Below are positions 33,919-41,507 of a DNA stretch of 64,000 bases, in pieces. Under the pieces are notes generated by a model. The model was not told where the DNA came from. It made no database searches and saw only the letters and a list, made by a program, of their open reading frames with translations. Location of the stretch: positions 1,364,001 through 1,428,000 of the forward strand of contig NZ_CP144125.1 in NCBI RefSeq assembly GCF_036429475.1, given 5' to 3'. Position numbers and translations under genes: made by a program. Numbering within the stretch: the first letter of the stretch is position 1; each line of letters starts with the position of its first letter. This DNA is from Halalkalicoccus sp. CGA53. Its GTDB lineage: Archaea > Halobacteriota > Halobacteria > Halobacteriales > Halalkalicoccaceae.

Positions 33919-33979
33919 TTCACCGCGGGGATGCGGCGGGGCGGTTCACTGTCCGACGCAGCCGATCGATCGAACGTAA
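33919..33979 (+). pseudogene. Remnant of a second arginine deiminase gene (3' end only)
   Basis: From 33933 to 33983, 43 of 51 bases match 31823-31873, the last codons of the deiminase gene. Read in frame the remnant gives 'GGAVHCPTQPIDRT' then TAA, against 'GGAVHCMTQPIART' in the intact gene; the catalytic Cys and its flanks are kept, and four of the eight differences are silent. Upstream, 'CGCGGGGATGC' (33924-33934) matches the intact copy again after an internal 21-bp deletion. The rest of the gene is gone. Confidence 0.65.
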
Positions 33980-34144
33980 CGGGTTCGGTGTCCGACGCGA
34001 TCCGTTCGTAGTGCTTCATGGAGCGCATCCGGTGGCGAACGCTTCCCTCGCGGGGTTCGGGTTCGGAGGGGGGTCAGCTGACGTTGTTCCCTCCTGAGGC
34101 GGAGACGATCTATCGTGGCAGACGGACCTCATGATAATTCATAA

Positions 34145-34156
34145 CTAATTATATGC
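34145..34156 (+). promoter_or_regulatory. TATA box of the FAD oxidase gene
   Basis: TAATTATATGCG within the only strongly AT-rich stretch of the region, about 38 nt before the ATG at 34189. That spacing predicts a leader of about 10 nt. Confidence 0.4.
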
Positions 34157-34188
34157 GGTAGCCCGGCGTTCTAGAGGGGCGATCGACG

Positions 34189-35583
34189 ATGGAACTCCCG
34201 ACGACACCCGTGGACGGCGATGCGATAGCGGAGCTCGAAGCGTCGTTCCGTGGTCCGGTGCACCGACCGGCGGACGACGGATACGACGAGGCCCGGACGG
34301 TGTACAACGCGATGATCGATCGCCGGCCGGCCGTCGTCGCTCGCCCCACGGGGGCCGCGGACGTGATGACCGCCGTCGATTTCGCCCGCGAACGGGAGCT
34401 CCTGATCGCCGTGAAAGGCGGTGGGCACAACGTCGCCGGGAACGCCGTCTGTGACGACGGCCTGATGATCGACCTCGCTCTCATGTCGTCGGTTCGCGTC
34501 GACCCCGCCGCCCGAACGGTCCGCGTCGGTCCGGGCGCGAGACTGGGGGATCTCGACCACGAGACGGCCCCGTTCGGCCTCGTCGTCCCCGCCGGTGTCG
34601 TCTCGATCACCGGTGTCGCGGGGCTGGCGCTCGGTGGCGGCTTCGGCTACCTCTGCCGGAAGTACGGGCTGACGATCGACAACCTCCGGTCGGTGGACCT
34701 CGTGAGGGCTGATGGCGAACTCGTTCGAGCCACCGAGGACGAACACCCCGACCTGTTCTGGGGCGTCAGGGGTGGGAGCGGCAACTTCGGGATCGTCACG
34801 AGCTTCGAGTTCGACCTGCACGAACTCGAGGAGGTCCTCGCCGGACTGGTCGTCTACCGGGCGGAGGAGGCACACTCGGTCGTCCGGTCGTGGTGGGAAA
34901 ACGCGTCCGAAGCCCCCGACGAACTCTCGGTGTGGCTCAACTTCTCTCACGCCGCTCCCGAACCGTTCATCCCCGAGGAACACCACGGCGAACGGGTCCT
35001 CTCGGTCGTCCCGATCTACGCGGGCGATATCGAGGACGGTCCTGACGAAATCGCCCCGTTTCGCGAACTGGGCGACCCTATCGCCGATACGGTCGAACCC
35101 CGGCGGTTCGTCGACTGGCAGCGGGCGTTCGACGACTCGTACCCGGCGGGTGAGCGGTACTTCTGGAAGTCGCACAACTTCAGGTCCCCGTCGCCCGAGG
35201 CGCTCGATCGTATCACGGAGTATGCCGTCGCGCCGCCGACGCCGGAGACGAGGGTCTCAGTGACGCACCTCGGCGGAGCGGTCAACCGGGTCCCACGCGA
35301 CGCGACCGCGTATCCACACCGAGACGCCGACTTCCTGGTGAACATCACGACGCGCTGGGCGGACCCCGCGATGGACGAGGAGTGTATCCGCTGGACCCGG
35401 GAGTACTTCGAGGCGCTGGCTCCCCACGCGACGGGTGGGACCTACGTGAACTTCACGACCGAACCGGAGGGTGAGCAGTCGATGGCCTATCTGGAGAACT
35501 ACGATCGGCTGGTCGCACTCAAAAACGAGTGGGATCCGGACAACCGCTTCAGGCTGAACCAGAACGTCGCACCGACCGCCTGA
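34189..35583 (+). CDS. FAD-linked oxidase (berberine-bridge-enzyme-like)
   Basis: A 464-residue flavoprotein of the PCMH-type FAD oxidase family. The FAD domain has 'LIAVKGGGHNVAGNAVCDDG', where the His is the expected 8-alpha-histidyl attachment site, then 'GVAGLALGGGFGYLCRKYGL' and 'WGVRGGSGNFGIVTSFEF'. The Cys that forms the second covalent bond in bicovalent members (TCPxVG region) is replaced ('GVVSITGVAG'). The C-terminus 'YDRLVALKNEWDPDNRFRLN' is the BBE motif. It oxidises an unknown alcohol, sugar or heterocycle. It stands alone with its own promoter. Confidence 0.87.
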   Translation: MELPTTPVDGDAIAELEASFRGPVHRPADDGYDEARTVYNAMIDRRPAVVARPTGAADVMTAVDFARERELLIAVKGGGHNVAGNAVCDDGLMIDLALMSSVRVDPAARTVRVGPGARLGDLDHETAPFGLVVPAGVVSITGVAGLALGGGFGYLCRKYGLTIDNLRSVDLVRADGELVRATEDEHPDLFWGVRGGSGNFGIVTSFEFDLHELEEVLAGLVVYRAEEAHSVVRSWWENASEAPDELSVWLNFSHAAPEPFIPEEHHGERVLSVVPIYAGDIEDGPDEIAPFRELGDPIADTVEPRRFVDWQRAFDDSYPAGERYFWKSHNFRSPSPEALDRITEYAVAPPTPETRVSVTHLGGAVNRVPRDATAYPHRDADFLVNITTRWADPAMDEECIRWTREYFEALAPHATGGTYVNFTTEPEGEQSMAYLENYDRLVALKNEWDPDNRFRLNQNVAPTA

Positions 35584-35679
35584 AGGCGCTTCCGGCTCGT
35601 CTCACCGCCCTCGTACGCCACCATACCTCGGAAGAGTAGATGGCTCGTATCTATCGCGGCGGTTCCGTCGAATTCGTAG

Positions 35680-36048
35680 CTAGCTCACCACCGCACCGAT
35701 CCCGCCCGCGAGCGCGCTCTCGAGTGCCATCACGAGCGAGATGACCAGCGCGATCGCGAAGATCCCGAAGCCGGCGACCGCGCCGGTTGCGGCACCGACC
35801 GGTCCCGCGGCGAGGCCGACGACGCTGATCGCGATCCAGAGGACGAGTCCGGAGACGACGCCGCCGAGCGCGCCCGCGAGCGCGCCGTGCCAGAACCCGC
35901 GGAGGAAGCCGCCGCTGGCGAGGTAGCCCGCGAGGAAGCCGCCGACGAGCCCCGCGGTGAGCTGGCCCAGGCCGGGGAGCGTGAGCCCGACCAGCCCGAC
36001 GAGAACGATCACGACGAAGCCGATACCGACCGCACGCCAGTCTGTCAT
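35680..36048 (-). CDS. DUF5518 family membrane protein
   Basis: A 122-residue protein with four hydrophobic, glycine-rich segments: 'AVGIGFVVIVLVGLVGLTLP', 'LTAGLVGGFLAGYLASGG', 'GALAGALGGVVSGLVLWIAI' and 'AVAGFGIFAIALVISLVMAL'. The central 'GFLRGFWHGALAGALGG' is typical of DUF5518, a haloarchaeal family of unknown role. It is divergent from the NOG1-type GTPase, 89 bp away. Confidence 0.78.
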   Translation of the reverse strand: MTDWRAVGIGFVVIVLVGLVGLTLPGLGQLTAGLVGGFLAGYLASGGFLRGFWHGALAGALGGVVSGLVLWIAISVVGLAAGPVGAATGAVAGFGIFAIALVISLVMALESALAGGIGAVVS

Positions 36049-36137
36049 GGACGCTCTACGCCGTCGAGGGAGAAAACGCCTCGGCTGGCGCTCTCCGACA
36101 ACGGACGGCTTTTCCGTGGCGACGGCGTAGTTCGGCC

Positions 36138-37097
36138 ATGATTTTCGAGAACCTCCCCACCGTGCCGACGTCGGAGGAGCTCATCGACAAGGCGTTCTCG
36201 CGGGCGGCGCGTGCGGGCCGGTCGAAGAGCGGCCTCGACGCCCAGGCGTCGATGCTCCAGACGGCGTCGAACATCCTCTCCGACAACCTCCAGAACGTGA
36301 TCACCGAGTGGCCCGACTTCGAGACGGTCGACCCCTTCTACTACGAACTCGCCGACGCGATCGTCGACGTGGACGAACTCCGACAGTCGCTCTCGCGCGT
36401 GCAGTGGGCCTCGCGACAGACGAAGAAGATCGGCCGCGAGGCACAGGGTAAGCTCCGCGGCGAGACGGAGATGGCGAGAAAGACGAGAAAGCAGGCGTTC
36501 GCGCGGATGGCGGAGGTCGTGCGACAGGTAGACGACGACCTCCTCGCGATCAACGAGGCCAGAAACGACCTCAGAGACCTGCCGGACATCCGCCCGGACG
36601 AGCCGACGATCGTCGTCGCTGGCTACCCCAATGTAGGTAAATCCTCGTTCGTCAACAGCGTCACGCGGGCGCGAAACGAGATCGCGGAGTACCCCTTCAC
36701 CACGAGGGGGATCTACGTCGGCCACACGGAACGCGATCACGTCCGCTACCAGATCGTCGACACCCCCGGGCTGCTCGACCGGCCCCCCGAGGAGCGAAAC
36801 GAGATCGAGTCGCAGGCGGTCTCGGCGATCACCCACCTCGCCGACGCCGTCCTCGTCTTCCTCGACGCGAGCCTCGACTGTGGCTACCCGCTCGACGTCC
36901 AGCTCGAACTCCAGGAGGTGATCGAGCGCGAGTTCGACGAGATCCCCGTCATCACCGTCTGCAACAAGGCCGACCGCTCGACCGACGTCGAGGCCGACCA
37001 CTACGTGAGCGTCGCGGAGGACGAGGGCGTCGAGGAACTGCTCGACGCCGCGATCGAGGCGATCGGCTACGAGCCGACGCTGCCGTTCGAGGACTGA
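36138..37097 (+). CDS. NOG1-type GTPase
   Basis: A 319-residue OBG/HflX-like GTPase of the NOG1 family, which in eukaryotes helps to build the large ribosomal subunit. The N-terminal helical domain spans residues 1-155; the G domain carries G1 'GYPNVGKSSFVN', G2 region 'YPFTTRGIYVGH', G3 'DTPGLLDRPPEER' and G4 'NKAD'. It is the normal archaeal length and lacks the eukaryotic C-terminal extension. Confidence 0.92.
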   Translation: MIFENLPTVPTSEELIDKAFSRAARAGRSKSGLDAQASMLQTASNILSDNLQNVITEWPDFETVDPFYYELADAIVDVDELRQSLSRVQWASRQTKKIGREAQGKLRGETEMARKTRKQAFARMAEVVRQVDDDLLAINEARNDLRDLPDIRPDEPTIVVAGYPNVGKSSFVNSVTRARNEIAEYPFTTRGIYVGHTERDHVRYQIVDTPGLLDRPPEERNEIESQAVSAITHLADAVLVFLDASLDCGYPLDVQLELQEVIEREFDEIPVITVCNKADRSTDVEADHYVSVAEDEGVEELLDAAIEAIGYEPTLPFED

Positions 37098-37244
37098 GAG
37101 CGGTTCGCCGTTCGATTCACGTCACTCTCGATCGACCCTCGTCGGGCGTCGAAGACGATTCACTCGTGATCGCCCTTGGGAAGGGGATTCCCACCCGACG
37201 GGAATCGTGGGTGCGATTACGGTCTCCGGCGGCCGAGTCGACGT

Positions 37245-37607
37245 ATGGACCGATCGTCCACGCCGCAGGACTCTGAGACAGACTGGTCGTGGGACAGAGA
37301 GTGCGATCCGGACCGGTTCGCTAGCGTGCTCGCCGACCCGGTCGCCCGGGCGATGTTCGAGCGGGCCGACGAGCCGATCACCGTCGGTGAACTCGCCGTC
37401 GAACTGGACCTTCCCTCGTCGACCGCCTACAGGAAGGTGGCGACGCTCTGTGAGACCGGGCTGTTGACGGAGCTGCGTCGATTCCGGACCGACGACCCGC
37501 CCTCGGAGTACGTGCGTACGGTAGACAGCGTCTCGGTGGTCTACGACGACGTGACGAGCGTCGAGTGTGTCACGAACGGGATAACGGTCTGTCGGACGGA
37601 GGGCTGA
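37245..37607 (+). CDS. ArsR-like winged-helix regulator
   Basis: A 120-residue protein with a central winged helix: 'ASVLADPVARAMFERA' (helix 1), 'ITVGELAVELDLPSSTAYRK' (HTH) and 'LCETGLLTELRRFRT' (recognition and wing), then a short beta-rich end with two Cys residues (positions about 108 and 114). The start at 37245 precedes a hydrophilic 25-residue head; the frame is open upstream to 37176 but that part is not conserved-looking. It is convergent with the SIMPL gene. Ligand and targets unknown. Confidence 0.78.
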   Translation: MDRSSTPQDSETDWSWDRECDPDRFASVLADPVARAMFERADEPITVGELAVELDLPSSTAYRKVATLCETGLLTELRRFRTDDPPSEYVRTVDSVSVVYDDVTSVECVTNGITVCRTEG

Positions 37608-37628
37608 GTCGATTCCCGGATCGCAGAA

Positions 37629-38270
37629 TTACGGTCCGGCCGAATCGAACACGGCCGTCACGTGTGCAGAGACGGTTACCGGACCCGACTCGACCCGCGT
37701 CCGCTCGCTTTCGTCCTTCGCGGTGTCGAGGACGACGTCCCGTCCGCTCACCTGGTACGGCCGGAGATCCCCGCTCGCCGTCGAGAGGGCGAGAATCCCG
37801 CCGAGGGTGAGATCCGCGCTCTCGGCGAGCACCCTCGCGTCCGAACGAGCGCTCGCCACCGAACGGCGGAGCGCCTCCTCCCGCATCGTCTCCCTCGTCT
37901 CCCTTCGCAGCGTGAAGCGGATCTGATTCATCCCGACGAGGCCGACGGTGGTGGCGTCGATCACCTCTCCGATCCGGGCGAGGTCGTGTAGCTCGACCTC
38001 GAAACCATGACTTCCCCTGAACCGGCGCTCCTCGTCTCCCGACCTCCGGTGGTCCTCCCGCATCTGGAAGTGTGTCGTGTGGATTCGGTCCTCGTCGAGT
38101 CCGAGGTCGGCGAACGTCTCGTCGAGGCGTTTCACGCCCGCTGCGACGGTCTCCCTGTCCGCTTCCGGCGTGTCCTCGACGGTCTCCACCGCGAGGACGA
38201 GTTCGGCCGCGTCGGCGTCGGTCTCCACGCTCGCGCTCGTATCGACCGTGATCTCCCGTCCGTCGCTCAT
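37629..38270 (-). CDS. SIMPL (DUF541) domain protein
   Basis: A 213-residue protein of the SIMPL/DUF541 family: N-terminal strand 'REITVDTSASVETDADAAEL', central 'LGLDEDRIHTTHFQMRE', and C-terminal 'SGRDVVLDTAKDESERTRVE' with 'GPVTVSAHVTAVFD'. Unlike bacterial members it shows no signal peptide from ATG 38270, so it may be cytosolic. Function in archaea unknown. A TATA-like element (GGTATACCGG, 38289-38298) lies about 25 nt upstream of the ATG. Divergent from the antiporter gene. Confidence 0.85.
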   Translation of the reverse strand: MSDGREITVDTSASVETDADAAELVLAVETVEDTPEADRETVAAGVKRLDETFADLGLDEDRIHTTHFQMREDHRRSGDEERRFRGSHGFEVELHDLARIGEVIDATTVGLVGMNQIRFTLRRETRETMREEALRRSVASARSDARVLAESADLTLGGILALSTASGDLRPYQVSGRDVVLDTAKDESERTRVESGPVTVSAHVTAVFDSAGP

Positions 38271-38288
38271 GAGGTTCTTCACCGTCCA

Positions 38289-38298
38289 CCGGTATACC
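38289..38298 (-). promoter_or_regulatory. TATA box of the SIMPL gene
   Basis: CCGGTATACC on the plus strand is a perfect palindrome that contains TATA and is centred about 24 nt before the SIMPL gene ATG at 38270. Confidence 0.4.
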
Positions 38299-38383
38299 TG
38301 TTCTCGCCCTACCCGTTTGACGACCGCCCCCGCTACCACCGGATTGAAGCCACCCTGTCGAGTTGTCGGAGCGACGACCACCG

Positions 38384-40477
38384 ATGCTTCCTCTCGCTAC
38401 CGGCCCCTCGCTCACCCCACCGTTCGACGACCCGATCCTGATATTCGCCATCGCGATGTGTGCGTTCCTGCTTGCGCCGCTGGTCTTCGAGCGTTACCGT
38501 CTCCCCGGCATCATCGGGGTGATCGTCGTCGGGGCGGCGATCGGTCCCAATGGAATAGGACTGCTCGACCGCACCGAGACGTTCGTCCTGCTAGGCGAGG
38601 TGGGCCTGGTCTACCTGATGTTCGTCGCCGGCCTGGAGATCGACCTCGACGAGTTCGTCGAGAACCGCGAGATGAGCGTCGTCTTCGGCGCGCTCTCGTT
38701 TCTCCTTCCGCAGGCGATCGGGACCGTCTTCGGCATCACCATCCTCGGGTTCGATCTCCCCACCGCGGCGCTCTACGCGGCCATCTTCTCCTCACACACG
38801 CTGCTCGCCTACCCGATCGTCAACCGGCTGGGGATCGCGAAGAACGACGCCGTCACCGCGGCGATCGGTGGGACGATCCTCACCGACACCGCGGCGCTGC
38901 TCGTCCTCGCGATCGCGATCGGCGCGGCCGCCGGCGATCTCACCCTCGGCTTCTGGGCGGAGCTGGGAATCGGGCTCTCGGTCTTCTTCGCCGGCGTCTG
39001 GATCCTGGTACCGAGGCTCGGCCGATTCTTCTTCCGGAATGTGCCCGACGAGAGCTACTACGAGTTCCTCTTCGTGATAGCCGTACTGTTCGTCTGTGCG
39101 TTCGTCGCGGAGCTCGCCGGCGTCAAGCACATCATCGGGGCGTTCCTCGCTGGCCTCGCGCTCAACCGGCTGATCCCGCAGACCGGCACGCTGATGAACC
39201 GGATCGAGTTCGTCGGCAACGCGCTGCTCATCCCCTTCTTTCTCATATCGGTGGGAATGCTCGTCGACGTCGCGGTGATCGTCGAGGGTCCGGAGACGCT
39301 CGTCATTGCCGGATCGATCGTCGTCCTCATGCTCTCGACGAAGCTCGTGGCGTCGTTCGCGACCGGGGCGATCTACGACTACACGGTCCCCGAACGGCTG
39401 ACGATGTTCTCGCTGTCTGCGGGCCAGGCCGCCGCCGCGCTCGCGATCACGCTCATCGGCTTCGATCTCGGCCTGTTCGACGAGCCGATGGTCAACGGCG
39501 TCGTCGTGATGATCCTCGTCGTGAGCGTGATCAGCCCGGCGCTCTCCGAACGGTACGGCCGGAGGATCGTCGAGGCCGAGGAGCAGGCGGAGTACGACCC
39601 CGGCGAGGCCCCGCCGCGCGTGCTCGTCCCGCTCTCTGGCAACTCCGAGACGCTCGAACGGCTGCTCGACTTTGGGATGCTCGTCCGCGAGTCGGGCGGG
39701 AACGAGCCGCTCCGGGCGATGACGGTCGTCCGTGGCGACTTGACGGATCCGATCCGCGGCTCGCGGGGGCGAGGGGACGACGCCACCGGCGCGGAGGTCG
39801 CCGAGGCGGAGGAGGTGCTGACCCACGCCGAGGAGTACGTCTCCGGGGCCGAGGTGCCGATCGAGACACAGACGCACGTCGACGAGAACGTCGTCACGGG
39901 GATCCTCCGGGCGGTCGAGGAGAACCGGATTCGAACCGTCATCACCGGCTGGCCAGGCACGCGCCGCTTCGGTTCGCGGCTGTTCGGCGGGACGATCGAC
40001 CAGCTCGTAGAACGGAGCACACAGCTCGTGCTCGTCTCGAAGCTGGAGGAGAAGCTCAACGTCGCGGATCGGGTGGTCTGTCTGCTCCCCGGCCGGATCG
40101 CCTCCCACCCCGGCTTCTACGAGGCGGTCGGCGTGGTGAAGACCGTCGCGGACCAGCTCGGCGTCGAGCTCGTCTGTCTCGTCGCCGGCGCGAACGCCGA
40201 GCGGTACGAGGAGCTGATCGACGCGGTCGAACCCGACACCACGCTCTCAGTCGAGACGGTCCCGATCGGGCCAACGATGGACGACGCGGTGGCCGAACAC
40301 GTCGGGGAGACCGACCTGTTCGTCGCGATCAGTCCCCGACCGAACGCCCGAGGCTGGCGTTCGGACCTCTCGGATCTCCCGGACCGCCTCGTCTCCTCGC
40401 CGGCGGCCAACGTCGTCGTCACGTACCCCGCCGAGGAGGACAGCTCCGACCGACGCCGGTTCCTCCGGGTCGGCTGA
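38384..40477 (+). CDS. CPA2-type cation:proton antiporter with C-terminal Usp-like domains
   Basis: A 697-residue protein. Residues 1-390 form a Kef/NapA-like antiporter of about 12 helices, with 'GIIGVIVVGAAIGPNGIGLL', the paired 'GGTILTDTAALLVL' and 'ELAGVKHIIGAFLAGLALNR' regions carrying ion-binding acids. Residues about 410-690 are two universal-stress-like cytosolic domains ('RVLVPLSGNSETLERLLDFG', 'DRVVCLLPGRIASHPGF'). It should exchange Na+ or K+ for protons and be gated by a nucleotide. ATG 38384 is preferred to a TTG 21 nt upstream. It is head-to-head with the SIMPL gene. Confidence 0.88.
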   Translation: MLPLATGPSLTPPFDDPILIFAIAMCAFLLAPLVFERYRLPGIIGVIVVGAAIGPNGIGLLDRTETFVLLGEVGLVYLMFVAGLEIDLDEFVENREMSVVFGALSFLLPQAIGTVFGITILGFDLPTAALYAAIFSSHTLLAYPIVNRLGIAKNDAVTAAIGGTILTDTAALLVLAIAIGAAAGDLTLGFWAELGIGLSVFFAGVWILVPRLGRFFFRNVPDESYYEFLFVIAVLFVCAFVAELAGVKHIIGAFLAGLALNRLIPQTGTLMNRIEFVGNALLIPFFLISVGMLVDVAVIVEGPETLVIAGSIVVLMLSTKLVASFATGAIYDYTVPERLTMFSLSAGQAAAALAITLIGFDLGLFDEPMVNGVVVMILVVSVISPALSERYGRRIVEAEEQAEYDPGEAPPRVLVPLSGNSETLERLLDFGMLVRESGGNEPLRAMTVVRGDLTDPIRGSRGRGDDATGAEVAEAEEVLTHAEEYVSGAEVPIETQTHVDENVVTGILRAVEENRIRTVITGWPGTRRFGSRLFGGTIDQLVERSTQLVLVSKLEEKLNVADRVVCLLPGRIASHPGFYEAVGVVKTVADQLGVELVCLVAGANAERYEELIDAVEPDTTLSVETVPIGPTMDDAVAEHVGETDLFVAISPRPNARGWRSDLSDLPDRLVSSPAANVVVTYPAEEDSSDRRRFLRVG

Positions 40478-40552
40478 TCCCGTCTCGATGAACGGAACGT
40501 TTCGTGTGCAAGCGAAGCCCTCGATCGGGTCGTCCCGGTTCCGCGTCGTGCC

Positions 40553-40744
40553 GTGCCTGTCGGAAACCTCGATCCGATCGACGTCGTAACGGACGATCAG
40601 AACGACTCGGTACAGGACGTCGCGGCGGACGACGGGGCGCTCACCGGTATCGTCTCGCTCGACGACCTCGTCGCGCCGATCGACGAACAGCTCGAGGAGG
40701 TCTCGGACAGGATCGAGGCCCAGTCGCCCGAGCACAGCCCCTGA
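40553..40744 (+). pseudogene. CBS-domain protein remnant with internal deletion
   Basis: From GTG 40553, 63 codons read 'MPVGNLDPIDVVTDDQNDSV' and then jump straight to 'DDGALTGIVSLDDLVAPIDE', 'QLEEVSDRIEAQSPEHSP'. Haloarchaeal CBS-pair proteins of about 140 residues begin with a similar P-V-x-x-I-M-x-x-D-V-V-T stretch and end with 'D-G-x-L-x-G-I-V-T-L-D-D-L' plus a similar helix; the roughly 75 residues between these, most of both CBS domains, are absent. The reading frame is intact, but the fold cannot form. It might still be expressed as a small peptide. Confidence 0.55.
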
Positions 40745-40807
40745 ACCGGTCTCGGGACCGGTAGATGTCGGTGGTCGTCCGTTCACGGCCGTCCGAACGC
40801 GGTCCGT

Positions 40808-41236
40808 TCAGTCGCTCCGTCTCCCGTAGGCCGCGCTCCCCAGTTCCTGGTAGGCGGCGTGTGCGGCGTACTCCTCGAGCCGGGGCTCGCGGCAGTACCT
40901 GATCGTCTCGCTGTGCGTGTCGAACTCCACCGCTCCCGTCCGCTCTAGCTTCGGTAACGACTCCCCGACGAGCGTCTCGGTGAGTTCTCCCGTTTCGAGG
41001 CCCGCTGCCGAGTCGAGGCACGTCTCGATCAGCCGGACTGCCTCCTCGAGTTCGTCGACGGAGGCCGCGTCGACGTCGCGCTGGACGAAGTAGTAGAGGA
41101 CGTACCGGCAGTACCGCTCCGAGAGGACGGCGAAGACCGCGTCCAGCGACGGGGGTGTCCGTCCCCGTTCGGTCACTGGACTCACCGGACAGCCCCGTTC
41201 TCGGCAACCCCACCCACGATACTCCCTCTCCCCCAT
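40808..41236 (-). CDS. DUF7344 domain protein
   Basis: A 142-residue haloarchaeal protein. The DUF7344 winged-helix-like domain starts 'SLDAVFAVLSERYCRYVLYY' and ends 'LPKLERTGAVEFDTHSETIR' followed by 'YCREPRLEEYAAHAAYQEL'. The head has four cysteines in a short stretch ('GWGCRERGCPVSP' has two; two more lie in the core), so metal binding is possible. ATG 41236 is preferred because a strong TATA element sits 25 nt upstream. It is probably a DNA-binding or signalling protein; no target is evident. Confidence 0.75.
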   Translation of the reverse strand: MGEREYRGWGCRERGCPVSPVTERGRTPPSLDAVFAVLSERYCRYVLYYFVQRDVDAASVDELEEAVRLIETCLDSAAGLETGELTETLVGESLPKLERTGAVEFDTHSETIRYCREPRLEEYAAHAAYQELGSAAYGRRSD

Positions 41237-41257
41237 TCGAACTCTACAACGGTCATT

Positions 41258-41270
41258 CCTTATAATTATT
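41258..41270 (-). promoter_or_regulatory. TATA box of the DUF7344 gene
   Basis: CCTTATAATTATT on the plus strand (AATAATTATAAGG on the minus strand) lies about 27 nt before the ATG at 41236. It also marks the end of an open but promoter-interrupted frame that continues to 41449. Confidence 0.55.
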
Positions 41271-41507
41271 CCCGGTGACCGGAGAGCCGTTTCCCTTCGA
41301 CCCCCAACGGCTTCGTCTCCCGGCGTCCGGAGCGACGGATCACCGCGCGATCGGCCGCGGTCGGCCGCGACTCCGACGATCGGACGGTCGTACTCCGCGA
41401 GGACCGACTCGACGCCCGCACGTTCGTCCTCGTCGACGAGGAGCTTCACCAGACGAACGGGAGGGCTACGGAGGGGTCTCGGAAAGCACGCTACCGGCAG
41501 GCTCAGG

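Larger units (their letters stand above)
33888..34188. other. Intergenic region with deiminase remnant and AT-rich promoter
   Basis: This 301-bp gap has no intact gene. It holds a decayed arginine deiminase tail (33919-33979) and, from 34130, an AT-rich stretch. ATAATTCATAACTAATTATATG (split as 'CATAACTAATTATATGCG' at about 34141-34158) carries the likely TATA box of the FAD oxidase gene, about 35-40 nt before its ATG at 34189. The middle part, 33985-34130, shows nothing recognisable. Confidence 0.5.

Noticed and set aside
38077-40491. An 804-codon plus-strand frame across SIMPL and antiporter genes
   Set aside because: It is the wrong frame of the antiporter gene, with very high Arg and Asp content and no domain. 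The antiporter frame has membrane helices and Usp domains.
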